64,000 nt of DNA from Nitratireductor sp. ZSWI3 (lineage in GTDB: Bacteria; Pseudomonadota; Alphaproteobacteria; Rhizobiales; Rhizobiaceae), in the NCBI RefSeq assembly GCF_024655565.1, contig NZ_JANKOF010000006.1, positions 1 to 64,000 of the forward strand, given 5' to 3'. A program made the position numbers and the translations under genes. The notes beneath the pieces are model-generated. The model made no database searches, had not been told where the DNA came from, and saw nothing but the letters and a program-made list of their open reading frames with translations. Positions 1-7,239 of the stretch are shown piece by piece; positions within the stretch are counted from its first letter, which is position 1, and each line of letters opens with the position of its first letter.

Positions 1-371
1 GGCCAGCCGGCGAGGAAGTCGAGCGTGAGATCGCCGCGCCGGGCGGCGATCTCACGCAGGGCGCGCGGCAGGGCGATGGCCTTGCGCTCGGGATGCGTGA
101 TGCCTTCGAGCAGCCGGTCGACCTCATGGAACGAAGCATTCGCAAGCCGTGTCCAGCGGCCGCCATGTCGCGCCACCTCGAAATGCTCTACGAGCGTGGC
201 AAAGACCTTGAGGGCGATCTCGCTGCGGGTCCTGGCGCTGAGCATGGCCAGAAGCATCTGGCTGACCGGGTCGAGGCGCACGAATTCGGCCGGCGCGCCG
301 AACGTCGCCCGCAGGCTTCGATGGACGCCTGCAATCCGGTTGAATGGTGCAAGGGGCAGGGTGTACTGCAT
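1..371 (-). CDS. Endonuclease III-like HhH-GPD DNA glycosylase, 5' part only (runs off left edge)
   Basis: The reverse strand is open from an ATG at 371 to the left edge (about 123 codons). The translation begins MQYTLPLAPFNRIAGVHRSL and contains DPVSQMLLAMLSARTRSEIA, which resembles the helix of endonuclease III that starts the HhH-GPD fold (compare LIATILSQQT in Nth). The following HPERKAIALPRALREIA looks like the stretch before the helix-hairpin-helix. Members of this family excise damaged bases in base excision repair. The HhH motif, the catalytic Lys/Asp and any Fe-S cysteines lie outside the window, so substrate class cannot be told. The start is uncertain because an AAGGG sits directly against the ATG; a TTG about ten codons upstream is an alternative. 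Confidence 0.6.
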   Translation of the reverse strand, partial: MQYTLPLAPFNRIAGVHRSLRATFGAPAEFVRLDPVSQMLLAMLSARTRSEIALKVFATLVEHFEVARHGGRWTRLANASFHEVDRLLEGITHPERKAIALPRALREIAARRGDLTLDFLAGW

Positions 372-426
372 CCCTTCATGATAAGAACAAAAAGGGAACA
401 AATCAATCGGCTACCACGCCGGAATG

Positions 427-480
427 AAAAAGGCCGCCAGACGGATCTGCATCGCGGTCATTGCGATCCGTCTGACGGCC
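427..480 (-). terminator. Rho-independent terminator of the small RNA
   Basis: Arms 465-480 and 432-447 pair over 16 positions on the reverse-strand RNA, with one G-U pair, around a 17-nt loop; the stem is followed at once by five T (427-431) and then CATTCC. On the forward strand there is no T run after the stem, so the terminator works on the reverse strand. It would also insulate the downstream glycosylase gene. Confidence 0.8.
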
Positions 481-530
481 GTGCTCCAGCGCTCTTTGCG
501 ACGCCTTCCTGGAGAGTCCCCTCCGGACTC
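427..530 (-). ncRNA. Candidate sigma-54-dependent small RNA, about 104 nt
   Basis: Three stem-loops fill this stretch when read on the reverse strand. Hairpin 1 (530-514) has a perfect 6-bp stem GAGTCC/GGACTC closing a GGAGG loop. Hairpin 2 (514-484) has CTCCAG/CTGGAG arms around a 19-nt loop. Hairpin 3 (480-432) is a 16-bp terminator stem followed by five T. A near-consensus sigma-54 promoter lies just upstream, and its -12 element predicts a start at about 530, exactly the first base of hairpin 1. No open reading frame of note is inside. The Shine-Dalgarno-like GGAGG loop could pair with CCUCC-rich targets or 16S rRNA tails; this is inference. I do not recognise it as a named family. Confidence 0.6.
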
Positions 531-540
531 GCCAAGGAAA

Positions 541-556
541 AGCATCAAACGTGCCA
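541..556 (-). promoter_or_regulatory. Sigma-54 (RpoN) promoter
   Basis: Read on the reverse strand this is TGGCACGTTTGATGCT. It matches the RpoN consensus TGGCACG-N4-TTGCW at all positions but one (A for T), with GG and GC exactly 10 bp apart. The -12 position falls at 542, which puts +1 at 530, the first base of the small-RNA hairpin. Confidence 0.7.
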
Positions 557-685
557 GTTTCTGAAAGACGGAATTACATCTTCATTTTCAACAAGTTGCT
601 TGATCTGGCAAAGAGCTCGATTGCCGAGGCATCCGCAGGCTTGGACAGAGCGAAAGCAGCATGTGTAAAATTTAGGCAACGGGAG

Positions 686-708
686 CGTGCGCATTTCCTG
701 TGCGCACG
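686..708. promoter_or_regulatory. Perfect dyad, candidate enhancer-binding-protein site
   Basis: CGTGCGCA and TGCGCACG form 8-bp perfect arms around a 7-bp AT-richer spacer. The centre is about 167 bp upstream of the predicted sigma-54 start, the usual distance for NtrC-type activator sites. It does not fit the NtrC consensus exactly, so the activator is unknown. It could also be a structure in the 3' end of the neighbouring GGDEF transcript. Confidence 0.35.
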
Positions 709-725
709 AGCGGCCTCGCCTCGCC

Positions 726-769
726 TTACAGCGTTCTTTCTGCGTCCAAAAAGACGCACAGCGCTCTAG
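726..769. repeat. Intergenic mosaic repeat, module A copy 1
   Basis: TTACAGCG at 726-733, then an inner TGCGTC/GACGCA hairpin (740-757), ending in GCGCTCTAG. It is the same design as the copy at 13133-13176, which has TTACAGCG, a GTGCGT/ACGCAC hairpin and CGCTGTAA. The CTAG end supplies the TAG stop codon (768-766) of the GGDEF gene. Confidence 0.6.
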
Positions 770-1830
770 TTTGCGACTTCGAGGCGGTTGCGACCGGTCG
801 AGCGCGCACGGTTGAGCGCGGTGTCGGCCTGACCGAGAGCGGCCCAGAACCCTTCCTGGCGCGGCAAGGGCGTGTGAAGCCCGACGCTGATGGTCAGCGA
901 AACCGGCGTGCCTTCGATCAGGAAGGGCGCCCCGGCGACCGCATCGCGAATGCGTTCCGCAAGGCCGAATGCCCGTTCGGCATCGTAAGCGGGCAGCACG
1001 AGCGCTATCGCCTGCGCGCCGAAACTTGCCACCATGTCGGTCTGCCGGACATTGGCCTGGACGACGGAAGCCACGTGCCGCAGAGCTTCCTCGCCGACGG
1101 CTTCGCCGTGCCTGTCAAGGATGTCGTCGAAGGCATCGATGTCGATGATGGCCATCGAATAGGGCTGTCCGGCCCAGTTCATGGCGTCGGCGAGTTCCGG
1201 CCCAAGCTTGTCGAAGACGCGGCGGTTGAGCAGGCCGGTGCGCGGATCGGTAGCAGCGTCGACCTTGCCGTCGTTGGGCGCAGGCTTGCGCCCCTTCTGC
1301 AGCCTGAGCAGGCGGCCGATCACCAGCGTGCTGGCCACGAGCCCGACCGCCGCAAGGGCAAGAAGCTGCAGCGACCCGGGATGCGGGAAGGCGAGAAAGA
1401 CGGTCAGCGCAACGGCAGAAAGGGTGCTGACGACGGCCAGGGGCCCCATCGTGATCGAGCGGCCCTTCATGGCGCGTGCGAAGGCAAAGCCGATGAGGGA
1501 GCAGAGCACGACACCGAGAATCCCGCTCGGATCGCCAAGGAAGACACGCCCGGCAGCGGCGGCGAGGGTCGAGGCGATCGCCGCCCACCAACCACCATAG
1601 GCCATGGCCAGAATGACGAAGGTATTCTCGATGCCGAAGGGCAGGCTCCTCGAGAAGTCCGGCGCAATCAGCATCGGCCCGACGCTGCCCACGGAAAACA
1701 GCAGCGCCAGAATGATGTTCCTGAAGGTGCTGGTGGTCTGCGGCCGAAGAGCCACATGATAGAAAACCACAACGATTGCCGCGATCCCCAGCCCCTGCAG
1801 GAAGTGGGACGTCAAGCCCAGCATGTCCAT
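766..1830 (-). CDS. Membrane protein with degenerate GGDEF domain
   Basis: A 354-residue protein. Residues 1 to about 175 form five to six hydrophobic helices resembling the 5TM sensor of LytS type (5TMR_LYT). The GGDEF domain starts near 195 (DPRTGLLNRRVF). The nucleotide and metal motif IIDIDAF (229-235) is present, but the signature GG(D/E)EF loop reads FGAQA (270-274), so diguanylate cyclase activity is unlikely. The RxxD inhibitory-site motif survives as RQTD (262-265), five residues before that loop, so it may act as a c-di-GMP receptor; that is inference. The start at 1830 has GGGAG eight bases upstream; longer frames upstream lack a ribosome site. It is transcribed alone, and its stop lies in a repeat. 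Confidence 0.8.
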   Translation of the reverse strand: MDMLGLTSHFLQGLGIAAIVVVFYHVALRPQTTSTFRNIILALLFSVGSVGPMLIAPDFSRSLPFGIENTFVILAMAYGGWWAAIASTLAAAAGRVFLGDPSGILGVVLCSLIGFAFARAMKGRSITMGPLAVVSTLSAVALTVFLAFPHPGSLQLLALAAVGLVASTLVIGRLLRLQKGRKPAPNDGKVDAATDPRTGLLNRRVFDKLGPELADAMNWAGQPYSMAIIDIDAFDDILDRHGEAVGEEALRHVASVVQANVRQTDMVASFGAQAIALVLPAYDAERAFGLAERIRDAVAGAPFLIEGTPVSLTISVGLHTPLPRQEGFWAALGQADTALNRARSTGRNRLEVAN

Positions 1831-2299
1831 CAAGCGAACTCCCGCAACATCGAACACCCTGCAACAGCAATGTAACAGGTAAATAACGGTGACAATAGTG
1901 TGTTGGCCGCAATATGCCGAGGCGGCATGCTTTAGGCAAGAAACAGTGATGACGTGGATCAATATTCAACTTTTAAGAGATTTTTAACGTTAAATACTCC
2001 CGCTTAGGTAGAGTGATTTGATTTCGCTTCACCTCTGCGCGGGACGGGAAGCAGCCGCGGGGCAGGCGGATCGGCGTCGCGAGCGGCACGGAACCGATTG
2101 GACGCGTGATGGTGTTGCCGAATAACCATGTCCGTAAAAATGGTGTTACGAAATACAAAGCGATTAACCCAGGTTAATTACGCGGGCTTTCACCTATGCT
2201 AGCTAATTATCACGCCGCGAGGGCGGGGAAGTTGGGGCTTAAGGAACGGCCGTGACGACAGCAGGATAAGAAAATCAAGCTCTGTCGCCCGTTTCTTGC
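1831..2299. other. Long intergenic region upstream of the GGDEF gene
   Basis: About 470 bases without a credible gene, AT-richer than its surroundings near 1960-2010 and 2130-2215. It contains two TTAA-based dyads, TTAACGTTAA at 1984-1993 and TTAACCCAGGTTAA at 2164-2177. These recall CtrA half-sites, but their spacers are 2 and 6 rather than 7 bases, so CtrA binding is not claimed. The promoter of the GGDEF gene should lie here. Confidence 0.5.
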
Positions 2300-2334
2300 A
2301 AAAAACCCTGCCAGTTTTACTGGCAGGGTTTTTT
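2300..2334 (-). terminator. Strong bidirectional-type terminator after the TadE/G-like gene
   Basis: CCCTGCCAG (2306-2314) and CTGGCAGGG (2320-2328) form a perfect 9-bp stem with a 5-base loop, flanked by six A on the left and six T on the right. It can terminate both strands. The only nearby gene reading into it is the reverse-strand gene ending at 2378. Confidence 0.9.
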
Positions 2335-2377
2335 GCTTTTTGGAACCTTTGGCGGTGTGCCCCATCTTGTGCCGGGT

Positions 2378-3595
2378 TCAGCGCACCAGGATCATCGTTC
2401 GACCCGCATACATCTTTCGGCCGCCCAGTTCCGCCGTGCAGTCGGATGCTATATCCGACGTGCCGTTCATTTCGATCGTGTCGCCAACGAGGCGCAGGCA
2501 CTTCCCCGATATTGAGCTTGCATTGCCGGTGTATTGTATGTGCGCACCCGGCGCATAGATGAAGCCGCTGACGGCCGAATCGAGGGTCCCGTTGATCGTC
2601 ACCGCGTTGCTGTTGGACGCTTCCTGATAGACAGTAACGCCCGCATAAGGACCGTTGTCGGGCGGCGACAGCTCGACTTTCTGATTCGCGTTGATGGCCA
2701 TCTCCGCGCCCTCGAGCAGGAAGATCGTGACGCCGTGGCCGACAAGCGAGCCATTGCCGCCGAGCTGGATGCGTCCGCCGCGCAGGATGTAATATCCAGG
2801 GTCGAGGACGACGTCGCCCGAGAAGGTCTTGCCGCAATAGGTGCCTGGCTTCAGCGTTTTCGATTTGCCGCCCGGCATCGATTGGCAGGCCGTGTAGTTC
2901 GGCGTGACGAGGTTTTTCAAGGGGTCGGGTGACGGATACTGATTCTCGATCGCATTCGGGCATTCCAGCGAAACGCTGGATGTTCCGCCGAGGCCGTAGG
3001 AACCGCCGACCGTGACCACGCATTCCGCCGCGATCTTCGCCGATCCGCCGCGATAGACCGAACTGGACGAGGCGGAGTTCGAGGCGATGACGCATTTGTC
3101 CAGCGTGACCTCCGTCGATCCCTGGATCTTGACCGCCTGATCCGCGGTCTTGTCGAGCGCGAGAACGCAAGCCGGTTGGCCCGGCTGCACCTTCACGACG
3201 CTCAGCCGCTCGAGCGGCCAGTCGAACTTCCCGAACAGGCTCTTGTGCAGGATCGTTCCGCGAACCGTCACATAATCGCCCTCGGGCGCCTCGCCGTCGG
3301 TTGCCGGGTAGCCCTTGTGGAAATCGAAGCCATCCTTCGACACCGCCAGGCCGTCGCCGTTGGTTTCGACATATTGGAAGCCGACATCGGTGAATTCGGT
3401 GTCGGACAGTCCCGAATAATATTGCGCGGCGATCGACAAAGCCGCGTGGTCGAGCGCGTTCTGCAACTGACCTGCCTTGCGGCTGGCGGTCGCGTAATCC
3501 ACCACGCCCGCAACCGCTGCCATGACGGGAACCATTGCCAGTGCCGTCAAGGCAGCAAAGTTCCCGTCCCGGTTCCCCAGGAAATGGACAATCAT
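2378..3595 (-). CDS. TadE/TadG-like pseudopilin-type protein with beta-helix-like C-terminus
   Basis: A 405-residue protein. The N-terminus (MIVHFLGNRDGNFAALTALA) and the hydrophobic stretch at about 14-33, followed by DYATASRKAGQLQNALDHAA, are typical of TadE/TadG minor pseudopilins of Flp pili. The rest is not the usual von Willebrand A domain. From about 140 it has short glycine-rich repeats with buried Val/Ile and paired cysteines, ending in IYAPGAHIQYTG and similar strands, which reads as a right-handed beta-helix. It is probably anchored by its N-terminus with the bulk outside the membrane. No tad genes are adjacent. The start at 3595 has GAAGGGG eight bases upstream. A strong terminator follows. 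Confidence 0.7.
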   Translation of the reverse strand: MIVHFLGNRDGNFAALTALAMVPVMAAVAGVVDYATASRKAGQLQNALDHAALSIAAQYYSGLSDTEFTDVGFQYVETNGDGLAVSKDGFDFHKGYPATDGEAPEGDYVTVRGTILHKSLFGKFDWPLERLSVVKVQPGQPACVLALDKTADQAVKIQGSTEVTLDKCVIASNSASSSSVYRGGSAKIAAECVVTVGGSYGLGGTSSVSLECPNAIENQYPSPDPLKNLVTPNYTACQSMPGGKSKTLKPGTYCGKTFSGDVVLDPGYYILRGGRIQLGGNGSLVGHGVTIFLLEGAEMAINANQKVELSPPDNGPYAGVTVYQEASNSNAVTINGTLDSAVSGFIYAPGAHIQYTGNASSISGKCLRLVGDTIEMNGTSDIASDCTAELGGRKMYAGRTMILVR

Positions 3596-3742
3596 AGCGT
3601 TAGCCCCTTCGCCGAATTTGCCCAAGAGAGGAACTTTACGGCCGAGGTCTGTGTGATGTGTTTACGAAACAGTTACACTTTGAGCGATCGGCCGATTCCG
3701 GAGGCCCATGGACCCGCTCCGCGCTCTATGGCTGCAGCGTTC

Positions 3743-3800
3743 TTGAATCTGCGCATCGTGCTCTCCGAAAACCGATCCCGATTTTCCGGCCGATGCGCTA
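3743..3800. repeat. Palindromic intergenic repeat, module B copy 1
   Basis: A 58-bp element beginning TTGAATCTGCGCATCG and ending CCGATGCGCTA, with an inner palindrome. The copy at 13181-13238 has the same length and only a few differences, and a third, inverted copy is at 22442-22498. It resembles the RIME-type mosaic elements of rhizobia. Its last three bases are the stop codon of the IclR gene next to it. Confidence 0.85.
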
Positions 3801-4583
3801 GCCCGGCAGGTGGATCGAGTTGGCGACCTCGATGATGTGCGGCGCGATCTCCTCGCGCACCCGGTCGACGGTCCAGCGCATGGCGGAGACGGAGCACTGG
3901 ACGGTGGCCACCGGCCGGCCGCGTTCGGAGGGAATGGGGGCGGCGATGCCGATCTCGTTGATGATGTTTTCGCTGACGGTCAGCCCGTAGCCGCAGGCCG
4001 CCGCTTCCTCCACCGCCTGCGCGATCTTGCTGCGGTCGAGCGTCGTTTTCGAGGTCATGACCCTGACCGGCCACGTCTCGACGGCTTCCTTGCGGGCGGC
4101 GGGATCAAGGCAGGAGACCAGGGCGCGGCCGCTCGACGTGGTGAGCGCCGACAAGCGGCGTCCGGCGACCATCGCCCCGAAGGCTGTCAACTGGGTCGGG
4201 ATGCGGATGATGTAAACGATCTCGGTGCCGTCGAGCCGCGCCACGTTCACGCGCTCGCCGAGCTTGCGGCCGAGTTCGATCAGCTTCGGCATGGCGAGCT
4301 GCACGAGCGGATCGGCCCAGAGATAGGCATTGCCGAGCTCCAGAAATTTCAGCGCCGGGCTGTAGCGCCGCGACTCCGGATCCTTGTGAAGATAGCCGGT
4401 CTTGTGAAGCGTGTTGGCGAGCCGCTGCACGGCGCTCTTGTCGAGGCCGGTCAGATTGGCGAGATCCGTCAGGCCGAGCGCGGTGTGGTGCTCGTTGAAC
4501 GCGCTGAGGACGCGCATGCCTTTTTCAAGCGAGCCGACGAACAGCGTGTCCTGCTTTTCTCTTGTCTCTTTTTTCTCCGACAC
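3798..4583 (-). CDS. IclR-family transcriptional regulator
   Basis: A 261-residue regulator. An N-terminal winged helix-turn-helix (about 15-75; LTDLANLTGLDKSAVQRLAN) is followed by the IclR effector domain (about 90-255), with TSSGRALVSCLDP and a C-terminal IAAPIPSERGRPVATVQCS that match the family. It is divergent from the peptide transporter operon, with 164 bp between the starts, so it most likely regulates that operon and itself; IclR proteins can repress or activate. Its TAG stop is formed by the end of the adjoining palindromic repeat. Confidence 0.9.
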   Translation of the reverse strand: MSEKKETREKQDTLFVGSLEKGMRVLSAFNEHHTALGLTDLANLTGLDKSAVQRLANTLHKTGYLHKDPESRRYSPALKFLELGNAYLWADPLVQLAMPKLIELGRKLGERVNVARLDGTEIVYIIRIPTQLTAFGAMVAGRRLSALTTSSGRALVSCLDPAARKEAVETWPVRVMTSKTTLDRSKIAQAVEEAAACGYGLTVSENIINEIGIAAPIPSERGRPVATVQCSVSAMRWTVDRVREEIAPHIIEVANSIHLPG

Positions 4584-4642
4584 CGCGCGCCCTTCTTCCC
4601 GTCCAGCCCTTCACACAAGTCTTTCGCAGACACCCGACATTC

Positions 4643-4671
4643 TTGACAAGCGTGCATCCCGTTAATACGCT
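4643..4671 (+). promoter_or_regulatory. Candidate sigma-70 promoter of the peptide transporter operon
   Basis: TTGACA (4643-4648), a 17-bp spacer and TACGCT (4666-4671). The -35 is perfect and the -10 weak, which suits an activated or repressed promoter. It lies about 75 bp upstream of the first gene of the operon. Confidence 0.45.
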
Positions 4672-4676
4672 AAATT

Positions 4677-4698
4677 ATAATACAGTGCCATGTATCAT
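4677..4698. promoter_or_regulatory. Dyad in the iclR/transporter intergenic region, candidate IclR operator
   Basis: ATAATACA and TGTATCAT are inverted arms of 8 bp with one mismatch around GTGCCA. The site sits just downstream of the candidate -10 of the forward promoter, where a repressor would act. Assignment to the adjacent IclR protein is inferred from position only. Confidence 0.4.
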
Positions 4699-4747
4699 TA
4701 TATAATAAAAAATCCACAGAGGGGCCGGCCAGGCCGGTAAGAGAGAA

Positions 4748-6259
4748 ATGAGAACATGTCTTTTGGCGAGTTCCGTCGCATTGGCCGTTGCGGCGGGCGT
4801 TGGTAGCGCAATGGCCGGCAAGGCGGACGATACGCTGAATGCCGCCTTCACCAAGGAGCTGGAATCGGTCGACAGCTATTTCAATTCGGCGCGCGAAGGC
4901 GTCATTCTCCAGCGCTCCATCTGGGACGGCCTGCTCTATCTCAACCAGGAGACGGGTGAATACGAAGGCAACCTCGCCACCTCGTGGCAGTGGGTCGACG
5001 ACACGACGCTGGAGCTGAAGCTGCGCGAGGGCGTCAAGTTCCACAATGGCGAGGAATTCGACGCCGACGATGTCGTCTACACGGTGAACTTCGTCGCCAA
5101 GCCTGAGAACGGCGTTGTCGTGCAGCGCAACGTCAACTGGATGAAGGAGGCGGTCAAGGTCGACAAATACACCGTCCGCATCATCACCAACGGACCGTTC
5201 CCCGCCGCGTTCGAATATCTGGCCGGCCCGGTCTCCATCTATCCGAACGAATATTATGCCGAAGCCGGCCCGGCCGGCATGGCGCTGAAGCCGGTCGGCA
5301 CCGGCCCCTATCAGGTCGAAAGCGTGGAGCCGGGTAAGCACTTCGTTCTGAAGAAATACGAAGGCTATCACGACAGCCCGAAGGGCAGGGCCACCATCGG
5401 CACCGTCGATATCCGCACCATTCCCGACATCAACACGCAGCTTGCCGAGCTCTTCAGCGGCGGTCTCGACTTCATCTGGGGCGTGCCGGCTGACCAGGCC
5501 GAGAAGCTGGAGGCGATGGGCCGCTTCAACGTGGCCAATGAAAGCACCATGCGCATCGGCTATCTGGAGCTCGACGCGGCGGGCCGCAGCGGCGAGCATC
5601 CGATCAAGAAGCGCGCCGTGCGCCAGGCCATTGCCCACGCGATCGACCGCCAGGCCATCGTCGACAGCCTCCTGAAGGGCAAGTCCAAGGTGGTCAACTC
5701 CGCCTGCTTCCCGAGCCAGTTCGGCTGCGAGCAGGACGTTGCGGTCTATGATTACGATCCGCAGAAGGCGAAGGCGCTGCTTGCCGAGGCGGGTTATCCC
5801 GACGGGTTCACGGTCGATTTCTATGCCTATCGCGACCGGCCCTATGCGGAGGCGATGCTGTCCTACCTCGCCAATGTCGGGATCACCGCCAATCTCAAGT
5901 ACCTGCAATACTCGGCGCTGCGCGAGATGCGTCACAAGGGCGAGACGAGCATGAGCTTCCAGACCTGGGGGTCCTATTCGGTCAACGATGCGTCGGCCAT
6001 CACCAGCCAGTTCTTCAAGCATGGCGTCGAGGACTTTGCCCGCGACGATGAGGTGAAGGCCTGGCTCGACAAGGCCGACACGTCGATCGACCCGGCCGTT
6101 CGCAAGGAAAATTACTCGCTGGCCCTGAAGAAGATCGCCGACGAGGCCTATTGGGTCCCGCTCTTCTCCTACAATTCCAACTACGTCCTCACCCAGGATG
6201 CGGAGTACACGCCGACACCCGACGAGGTGGTGCGCTTCTTCCAGGTGCACTGGAAATAG
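4748..6259 (+). CDS. Periplasmic peptide-binding protein of a Dpp/Opp-type ABC transporter
   Basis: A 503-residue SBP_bac_5 family protein. Residues 1-23 are a Sec signal peptide with AMA before the cleavage site. The body has family hallmarks: SIWDGLLYLN, LKLREGVKFHNGEEFDADDV near 95-115, and VGTGPYQVESVEPG. This family captures di- and oligopeptides, glutathione, nickel chelates or opines. It is the first gene of an operon that runs through two permeases, two ATPases, a gamma-glutamyltransferase and an M20 peptidase, so a gamma-glutamyl or modified peptide is the likely ligand (inference). The start is chosen for the signal peptide and a GAGAG-type ribosome site. Confidence 0.9.
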   Translation: MRTCLLASSVALAVAAGVGSAMAGKADDTLNAAFTKELESVDSYFNSAREGVILQRSIWDGLLYLNQETGEYEGNLATSWQWVDDTTLELKLREGVKFHNGEEFDADDVVYTVNFVAKPENGVVVQRNVNWMKEAVKVDKYTVRIITNGPFPAAFEYLAGPVSIYPNEYYAEAGPAGMALKPVGTGPYQVESVEPGKHFVLKKYEGYHDSPKGRATIGTVDIRTIPDINTQLAELFSGGLDFIWGVPADQAEKLEAMGRFNVANESTMRIGYLELDAAGRSGEHPIKKRAVRQAIAHAIDRQAIVDSLLKGKSKVVNSACFPSQFGCEQDVAVYDYDPQKAKALLAEAGYPDGFTVDFYAYRDRPYAEAMLSYLANVGITANLKYLQYSALREMRHKGETSMSFQTWGSYSVNDASAITSQFFKHGVEDFARDDEVKAWLDKADTSIDPAVRKENYSLALKKIADEAYWVPLFSYNSNYVLTQDAEYTPTPDEVVRFFQVHWK

Positions 6260-6317
6260 CCGACCCGGAGCGCCGGTGCCCGCCGCCGGCGCTCGCTCAT
6301 TCGTTCCGAGGTGATCG

Positions 6318-7235
6318 ATGCTTGCTTTTGCCCTGAAACGGCTGGGGCTGGCGGTGCTGGTGACGCTGACCGTCTCGCTCCTCAGCTTCAGTCTCCTGTT
6401 CATGTCCGGCGATCCGGCTTCGGCGATCGCCGGTGAAAATGCCGGCGCTGCCGACATCGAGGCGATCCGCACCCTCTACGGCTTCGACCGGCCGTTCCTC
6501 GTGCAATATGCGGATTGGCTTTTCAGCGCCCTGCGCGGCGATTTCGGCCAGAGCTACTATTTCAAGCTGCCCGTCTCGGAACTCATCGCCGACCGGCTGT
6601 CGGTCACCATGCTGCTCGGCGTGTGCGGCATCTCCTTCGCGCTGCTGACGGCGGTGCCGCTCGGCGTTGCGGCGGCGATGCGCCCGAACTCCTTCATCGA
6701 CCGGACGGCGCTGTTCCTGTCGGTGATGGGGCAGGCGATGCCGAGCTTCTGGTTCGGCCTGGTCCTGATCGTCATCTTCTCGATCCGCCTTGGCTGGCTG
6801 CCGCCGTCGGGCACGGCGGGTTGGCAGAACTTCGTCATGCCGACCATCGTGCTCGGCTACTACGCGATGCCGGCCATCATGCGGCTGACGCGCGCCGGCA
6901 TGCTGGAGGTGCTGGGCGCCGACTATATCCGCACGGCGCGCGCCAAGGGCGCCAGCGAGTGGCGCGTCATGTTCAAGCATGCGCTGCGCAACGCCGTCGT
7001 CCCGGTGGTCAGCCTTGCAGCCGTCCAGATGGGATTCATGCTGGGCGGCTCGATCGTCGTCGAATCGATCTTCGCCCTGCACGGCGCCGGATACCTCGCC
7101 TGGGAATCCATCGGTCGCAACGACCTGCCGACCGTCCAGGCGCTGATCCTCATCTTCTCGATGTTCTACATCGTCTTCACCTTCCTGTCGGACCTCGCCA
7201 ACGCCTGGCTCGACCCGCGCATCAGGGTGGGCTGA
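6318..7235 (+). CDS. Peptide ABC transporter permease, DppB type
   Basis: A 305-residue inner-membrane protein of the DppB/OppB family with six predicted helices. It shows the typical N-terminal LTVSLLSFSLLFMSGDPAS, the periplasmic loop with FDRPFLVQYADWL, and the EAA-type coupling loop ADYIRTARAKGASEWRVMFKH near 200-220. It would form the translocation pore with the next gene's product. It follows the binding protein after 58 bases. Confidence 0.93.
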   Translation: MLAFALKRLGLAVLVTLTVSLLSFSLLFMSGDPASAIAGENAGAADIEAIRTLYGFDRPFLVQYADWLFSALRGDFGQSYYFKLPVSELIADRLSVTMLLGVCGISFALLTAVPLGVAAAMRPNSFIDRTALFLSVMGQAMPSFWFGLVLIVIFSIRLGWLPPSGTAGWQNFVMPTIVLGYYAMPAIMRLTRAGMLEVLGADYIRTARAKGASEWRVMFKHALRNAVVPVVSLAAVQMGFMLGGSIVVESIFALHGAGYLAWESIGRNDLPTVQALILIFSMFYIVFTFLSDLANAWLDPRIRVG

Positions 7236-7239
7236 AACC

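Larger units (their letters stand above)
533..765. other. Non-coding leader between small RNA and GGDEF gene
   Basis: Apart from the sigma-54 promoter, the dyad and the repeat listed separately, I see nothing here. The short reverse frame from 759 to 574 has a cysteine- and arginine-rich composition without a ribosome binding site and is not called. Confidence 0.5.

Noticed and set aside
574-759. A 61-codon reverse frame upstream of the small RNA
   Set aside because: Arg/Ala-rich, no Shine-Dalgarno sequence, and it runs across the region where the sigma-54 activator site is expected.
1984-2177. Two TTAA dyads as CtrA binding sites
   Set aside because: CtrA needs TTAA-N7-TTAA; here the spacers are 2 and 6 bases.
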